Assembly: GCA_934659445.1 (NCBI GenBank)
Contig: CAKUHV010000015.1
Span: 1 to 23,415 of the forward strand
Direction: 5' to 3'
Origin: an uncultured Oscillospiraceae bacterium
GTDB taxonomy: Bacteria > Bacillota > Clostridia > Oscillospirales > Oscillospiraceae
DNA: 23,415 bases
The notes beneath the pieces are model-generated. The model was not told the origin of the DNA. It ran no database searches and worked only from the letters and a program-made list of their open reading frames with translations. Shown here piece after piece: positions 20,430 to 23,415 of the stretch. Each line of letters opens with the position of its first letter. Position 1 is the first letter of the stretch. A program made the translations under genes and the position numbers.

Positions 20430-21652
20430 CCTGTTACGAGGAACTGAAGGCCCGGGGCCTGATTGCCCAGGTGACCAACGAGGAAGAGATCTCCAAAATG
20501 ATCAACGAGGGGAAGGCCACCTTCTATATCGGCTTTGACTGCACGGCGGACAGCCTGCACGTGGGTCACTTCATGGCCCTGTGCCTGATGAAGCGCCTGC
20601 AGATGGCGGGCAATAAGCCCATCGCCCTGATCGGCGACGGAACCACCCGCATCGGCGACCCCTCTGGCCGCACGGATATGCGGAAGATGCTGACCCCCGA
20701 GGACATCAACCACAACGCCGAGTGCTTCAAGAAGCAGATGGAGCGCTTCATCGACTTCGGCGAGGGCAAGGCCCGGATGCTGTACAACAGCGAGTGGCTG
20801 CTGCCCCTGAACTATGTGGACCTGCTGCGGGAGGTGGGCGCCTGCTTCTCTGTGAACAATATGCTGCGGGCCAAGTGCTATGAGCAGCGTATGGAGCGGG
20901 GCCTGTCCTTCCTGGAGTTCAACTATATGATCATGCAGTCTTATGACTTCTACTACATGTTCCAGCACTACGGCTGCAACATGCAGTTTGGCGGCGACGA
21001 CCAGTGGAGCAACATGCTGGGCGGCACGGAGCTGATCCGCCGCAAGCTGGGCAAGGACGCCCACGCCATGACCATCACCCTGCTGCTGAACAGCGAGGGC
21101 AAGAAGATGGGCAAGACCGCCAAGGGCGCGGTGTGGCTGGATCCCAACAAGACCACCCCCTATGAGTTCTACCAGTACTGGCGCAACGTGGGCGATGCCG
21201 ACGTGCTCAAGTGCCTGCGGATGCTGACCTTCCTGCCCCTGGAGCAGATCGACGAGATGGACAAGTGGGAGGGCAGCCAGCTGAACCAGGCCAAGGAGAT
21301 CCTGGCCTACGAGCTGACCAGGCTGGTCCACGGCGAGGAGGAGGCCAAAAAGGCCGAGGAGGCCGCCAAGGCCCTGTTTGTGGGCGGCGGCGACATGAGC
21401 AATGTGCCCGCCACTCAGCTGACCGCCGGGGATCTGACCGACGGCGCCATCGGCGTTCTGGATCTGATGGTGAAGTGCAAGCTGGCCCCCTCCAAGAAGG
21501 AGGCCCGCCGTCTGGTGGAGCAGGGGGGCGTCGAGGTCAACGGACAGAAGGTGGCCGGCGCCACCGCCGCCTATACTGCTGACGATCTGGCCGGAGAGGG
21601 CCTGATGATCAAGAAGGGCAAAAAGGTGTTCCACAAGGCCGTACTGGCGTAA
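20426..21652 (+). CDS. tyrS: Tyrosyl-tRNA synthetase
   Basis: This 408-aa class I synthetase charges tRNA-Tyr. The HIGH-type motif is HVGH (45-48). The tyrosine pocket includes GFDCTADSLHVGH and the QFGGDDQWSN-like run MQFGGDDQWSNMLGG. The KMSKS loop is KKMGKT (near 226-231). A C-terminal S4 RNA-binding domain (about 340-405, PSKKEARRLVEQGGVEVNGQ) completes the protein. The length is typical of the bacterial TyrRS form. A GAGGAG precedes the ATG. It overlaps the transporter by 4 nt and is under the Tyr T-box, then ends at a terminator. Confidence 0.97.
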   Translation: MTCYEELKARGLIAQVTNEEEISKMINEGKATFYIGFDCTADSLHVGHFMALCLMKRLQMAGNKPIALIGDGTTRIGDPSGRTDMRKMLTPEDINHNAECFKKQMERFIDFGEGKARMLYNSEWLLPLNYVDLLREVGACFSVNNMLRAKCYEQRMERGLSFLEFNYMIMQSYDFYYMFQHYGCNMQFGGDDQWSNMLGGTELIRRKLGKDAHAMTITLLLNSEGKKMGKTAKGAVWLDPNKTTPYEFYQYWRNVGDADVLKCLRMLTFLPLEQIDEMDKWEGSQLNQAKEILAYELTRLVHGEEEAKKAEEAAKALFVGGGDMSNVPATQLTAGDLTDGAIGVLDLMVKCKLAPSKKEARRLVEQGGVEVNGQKVAGATAAYTADDLAGEGLMIKKGKKVFHKAVLA

Positions 21653-21662
21653 TATGGGTCTG

Positions 21663-21698
21663 AAATTCCCGGCGGATCTGCTCCGCCGGGAATTTTTT
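21663..21698 (+). terminator. Terminator after tyrS
   Basis: A perfect 14-bp stem (21663-21676 with 21682-21695) with a 5-nt loop ends in six T residues. Confidence 0.92.
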
Positions 21699-21716
21699 GC
21701 GTAAGACAGCGCATGC

Positions 21717-21735
21717 TATTCTGGAAATTCCGGAA
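21717..21735 (+). promoter_or_regulatory. Possible tepA promoter with overlapping inverted repeat
   Basis: TATTCT (21717-21722) carries an extended TGC, but no good -35 is seen. Overlapping it, TTCTGGAA-A-TTCCGGAA (21719-21735) is an 8-1-8 inverted repeat with one mismatch. This placement suits a repressor site. No regulator is assigned. Confidence 0.35.
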
Positions 21736-21750
21736 CAGGAGGGTGCGCGT

Positions 21751-22500
21751 ATGGAGGAGTCTTGGGCCAGACAGGAGCAGAACGGGGAAGAAGAGCAGCA
21801 TGAACAGTCCATCGTGGACTTTGGCTCTACGCAGGTGGAGACCAGCCGGGGGACGGTGCACATCCTGACCATCGTGGGCCAGGTGGAGGGGCATCAGATC
21901 CTGCCGCCCACAACCAAGAGCACCAAGTATGAACACGTCATGCCCCTGCTGGCCACAGTGGAGGAGAGCGACCAGGTGGACGGCCTGCTGATCCTGCTGA
22001 ACACCATGGGGGGCGACATCGAGGCGGGGCTGGGCATCGCGGAGCTGATCGCCAGCATGTCAAAGCCCACGGTGTCCCTGGTGCTGGGGGGCGGGCACTC
22101 CATCGGGGTGCCTCTGGCGGTGTCGGCCAAGCGGTCGTTTATCGCGCCGTCGGCGGCCATGACCATCCATCCCGTGCGGCTGAACGGGCTGGTGATCGGG
22201 GTGCCCCAGACCTTCTACTATTTTGAGCGCATCCAGGAGCGGATCACCCAATTTGTAACGGCCAACAGTCATATAAAGCGTGAGACCTTTACAAAGCTGA
22301 TGCTGCGCACCGGGGAGCTGGCCGCCGATGTGGGCAGCGTGATCTACGGCGAGGAGGCCGTGGAATTGGGCCTGATCGACCAGATCGGCGGGCTGTCCGA
22401 TGCGCTGGCCTGCCTGCATGAGATGATCGGGGAAAGAGATCCACGGACGCCTCGCCGTGGGGACCCCGCCGAAGGCGGGGCGGCGCGGAAAGCGCCGTAA
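21751..22500 (+). CDS. tepA: TepA-like ClpP-family serine protease, C-terminus altered
   Basis: This 249-aa member of the ClpP/crotonase fold resembles translocation-enhancing peptidase TepA. An acidic, Gln-rich N-terminal tail (1-20) precedes the core. The oxyanion loop has NTMGGDI (84-90), the nucleophile is S117 in GGGHSIG and the general base H140 is in TIHPVR. TepA is thought to act at the cytoplasmic face on secretory or signal peptides. The clear homology runs to about residue 228 (HEMIGE). The last 20 or so residues (RDPRTPRRGDPAEGGAARKAP) are encoded by a hairpin-rich block inserted after the gene core and look unlike protein under selection. The ATG at 21751 follows GGAGGG. An in-frame TTG at 21697 in the upstream terminator tail is rejected. 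Confidence 0.9.
   Translation: MEESWARQEQNGEEEQHEQSIVDFGSTQVETSRGTVHILTIVGQVEGHQILPPTTKSTKYEHVMPLLATVEESDQVDGLLILLNTMGGDIEAGLGIAELIASMSKPTVSLVLGGGHSIGVPLAVSAKRSFIAPSAAMTIHPVRLNGLVIGVPQTFYYFERIQERITQFVTANSHIKRETFTKLMLRTGELAADVGSVIYGEEAVELGLIDQIGGLSDALACLHEMIGERDPRTPRRGDPAEGGAARKAP
22351..22433 (+). repeat. Direct repeat copy 1 (3' end of tepA)
   Basis: This 83-bp segment, coding EEAVELGLIDQIGGLSDAL and on, recurs at 22602-22684 with five base differences by my count. This copy is in frame with the intact tepA core. Confidence 0.93.
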
Positions 22501-22601
22501 ATTCGGAGCGGAGCGGAGAATTTGCGCAGGGCAAATTCATTTTGCCCGAGCATATTGAAAATGGGGTGCCCCAAGCAGCGGCGATGCCGCTGTTTGGGGA
22601 A
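22434..22601. repeat. Hairpin-rich insert between the tepA direct repeats
   Basis: The roughly 168-bp block is a chain of inverted repeats: CCACGG/CCGTGG (22441-22460), CCCCGCC/GGCGGGG (22464-22480), CGGCGC/GCGCCG (22481-22497), AAATTC/GAATTT (about 22499-22522), GGGCAAA/TTTGCCC (22529-22547), and a 14-bp arm pair with one G-U (22569-22582 with 22586-22599). It also has a GGAGC tandem (GGAGCGGAGCGGAG). It has no transposase or terminal repeat pair that I can see. It looks like a REP- or MITE-like small palindromic element (inference). It supplies the tail and stop codon of the upstream tepA. Confidence 0.7.
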
Positions 22602-22709
22602 GAGGAGGCCGTGGAATTGAGCCTGATCGACCAGATCGGCGGCCTGTCCGATGCGCTGGCGTGTCTGCATGAGATGATTGGGGAGAAGAAAACGGGGCCG
22701 CAACACTGA
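22584..22709 (+). pseudogene. Detached C-terminal fragment of tepA
   Basis: The frame MPLFGEEEAVELSLIDQIGG, continuing to a TGA at 22707-22709 (41 aa), repeats the tepA C-terminus and ends EKKTGPQH. It is in another frame than tepA, and a TAA (22498-22500) separates them. I see no ribosome site before its ATG, so it is probably a remnant. Because the normal terminator follows directly, this copy is the likely original 3' end of the gene. Apart from one Gly-to-Ser change, the differences from copy 1 in the repeat are synonymous. Confidence 0.75.
22602..22684 (+). repeat. Direct repeat copy 2 (3' end of tepA)
   Basis: This is the second copy of the 83-bp segment at 22351-22433, displaced by 251 bp and out of frame with the first. 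Confidence 0.93.
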
Positions 22710-22711
22710 AG

Positions 22712-22746
22712 AAAAGGGGCGCCGGTCAATGACCGGCGCCGCTTTT
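22712..22746 (+). terminator. Terminator after the tepA region
   Basis: GGCGCCGGTC pairs with GACCGGCGCC (22718-22727 with 22731-22740). Outer A/T pairs continue after one mismatch, and a T-run follows at 22743-22746. Confidence 0.85.
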
Positions 22747-22798
22747 CAGAAAATGGAGCACGGTTTTACAATGGGCAGAAAAAGAGGCGGGCCGAAAA

Positions 22799-22822
22799 GC
22801 GGGGATGACTTGCAATCCCCGC
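22799..22822. other. Inverted repeat overlapping the DUF512 -35 box
   Basis: GCGGGGAT (22799-22806) and ATCCCCGC (22815-22822) are perfect arms around an 8-nt loop that contains most of the -35 box TTGCAA. It could be an operator or a remnant terminator. There is no good T-run. Confidence 0.4.
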
Positions 22823-22838
22823 GGATTTATTGTAGAAT
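22810..22838 (+). promoter_or_regulatory. Promoter for the DUF512 gene
   Basis: TTGCAA (22810-22815), a 17-nt spacer and TAGAAT (22833-22838) give a start about 30 nt before the ATG. Confidence 0.6.
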
Positions 22839-22876
22839 GAATCGGTTATGTGAACATCCCGGGAGGAGATCCCCTT

Positions 22877-23415
22877 ATGAGTATGACGGTCATCCGCTCT
22901 GTCGACCCCCGCAGTCCGGCCCAGCGGGCGGGATTGGAGGCCGGAGAGACTCTGACCCATGTAAACGGCCACCCCATCATAGACGTACTGGACTACAAGT
23001 TTTATACCTACGACCCCTGTCTGGAGCTGAAGCTGAAAACTGCCGGGGGGGAGGAACGCACCGTCCGCATCAAAAAGCGGGAGGGGGAGGACCTGGGCCT
23101 GGAGTTTGAGACCTATCTGATGGACCGGGCCCGCTCCTGCGCCAACAACTGCATTTTCTGCTTTGTGGACCAGATGCCAAAAGGAATGCGGCCCAGCCTG
23201 TACTTCAAGGACGACGACGCCCGCCTGTCCTTTCTCATGGGCAACTACCTGACCCTGACCAACCTGTCCCGGCGGGAGATCCAGCGCATCTGTGACCTGC
23301 GCATCTCGCCCATCAACATCTCCGTCCACACCACCGACCCTGCCCTGCGGGAGGAGATGCTGAAGAATCGCCGCGCGGGAGAGGTGCTGGACATTATGAC
23401 CCGCTTTGCCCAGCA
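22877..23415 (+). CDS. DUF512 PDZ/radical-SAM protein, partial
   Basis: The first 179 codons are present and the window edge cuts the rest. The N-terminal part (about 1-60) is PDZ-like (SPAQRAGLEAGETLTHVNG). A radical-SAM-type cluster motif, CANNCIFC (C-x3-C-x2-C), starts near residue 89, followed by VDQMPKGMRPSLYFKDDD and the radical-SAM barrel run SFLMGNYLTLTNL. This matches the clostridial DUF512 family, an iron-sulfur protein of unknown reaction whose gene often lies before der (the EngA GTPase). The ATG at 22877 has GGAGGAG about 8 nt upstream. A second ATG two codons later is too far from that site. Confidence 0.9.
   Translation, partial: MSMTVIRSVDPRSPAQRAGLEAGETLTHVNGHPIIDVLDYKFYTYDPCLELKLKTAGGEERTVRIKKREGEDLGLEFETYLMDRARSCANNCIFCFVDQMPKGMRPSLYFKDDDARLSFLMGNYLTLTNLSRREIQRICDLRISPINISVHTTDPALREEMLKNRRAGEVLDIMTRFAQ

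Noticed and set aside
22434..22601. CRISPR array
   Set aside because: The hairpins differ in sequence and there is no regular repeat/spacer spacing or cas gene.
22799..22822. Terminator before the DUF512 gene
   Set aside because: The inverted repeat lacks a T-run and contains the -35 box, so it is reported only as an inverted repeat.

Overview
The window is about 23.4 kb of GC-rich (roughly 60-65% by eye), densely coded chromosomal DNA. It suggests a Gram-positive, anaerobic, spore-former-lineage bacterium of the Clostridia, probably Oscillospiraceae or a Flavonifractor/Oscillibacter-like gut genus. The evidence for this is rex, hprK, a ROK glucokinase, murB-rapZ-whiA, a dnaE-type Pol III alpha, a Tyr T-box, an SLH-domain protein, a TepA-like ClpP protease, a corrinoid-activation protein and a DUF512 radical-SAM protein. 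The placement is inference from gene content and codon style. I could not run a search.

Layout. (1) 1-1779: glnS on the minus strand. It is divergent from a trxB-like flavoprotein plus trxA (1991-3196), whose promoter carries a 19-bp palindrome at the start site. (2) 3247-5123: rex, preceded by a candidate Rex self-operator, overlapping by 4 nt a secreted SLH-domain protein. (3) 5213-5368: a 51-codon Gly/Cys-rich single-span membrane peptide, closed by a bidirectional terminator. (4) 5424-10536: a corrinoid methyl-transfer island. On the minus strand lie a fused UroD-type methyltransferase/corrinoid protein and a DUF2284 Cys-rich protein. On the plus strand lie a [2Fe-2S]-ASKHA corrinoid activator and a homocysteine methyltransferase with a half-length pterin-domain tail. 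The two arms are driven by face-to-face promoters whose start sites are about 2 nt apart. (5) 10573-12470: hprK and glucokinase continue the plus-strand operon to a terminator. (6) 12593-18856: murB-rapZ-whiA-dnaE, with no yvcK between rapZ and whiA. (7) 18899-19144: a small GIY-YIG protein on the minus strand. (8) 19234-21652: a tyrosine-specific T-box leader (specifier TAC) controlling an EamA/DMT transporter overlapping tyrS. (9) 21751-22746: a tepA/clpP-like gene whose 3' end is duplicated around a block of consecutive hairpins. (10) 22877-end: the start of a DUF512 PDZ/radical-SAM protein, cut by the window edge.

How the parts may work together. The redox block (thioredoxin system, Rex) fits an anaerobe sensing NADH/NAD+ and peroxide. 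The TrxB lacks the usual NADPH-binding motifs, so it may take electrons from ferredoxin. The corrinoid island has the parts for a cobalamin-mediated methyl relay: a methyl-donor-specific UroD domain, its corrinoid carrier, a reductive activator, and a zinc homocysteine methyltransferase as likely acceptor. The UroD domain lacks the Zn-binding cysteines of the thiol methyltransferases MtaA/CmuA, and the acceptor lacks a complete folate domain. The methyl donor is therefore unknown, which makes this the best candidate for an undescribed system in the window. The remainder is mainly housekeeping.
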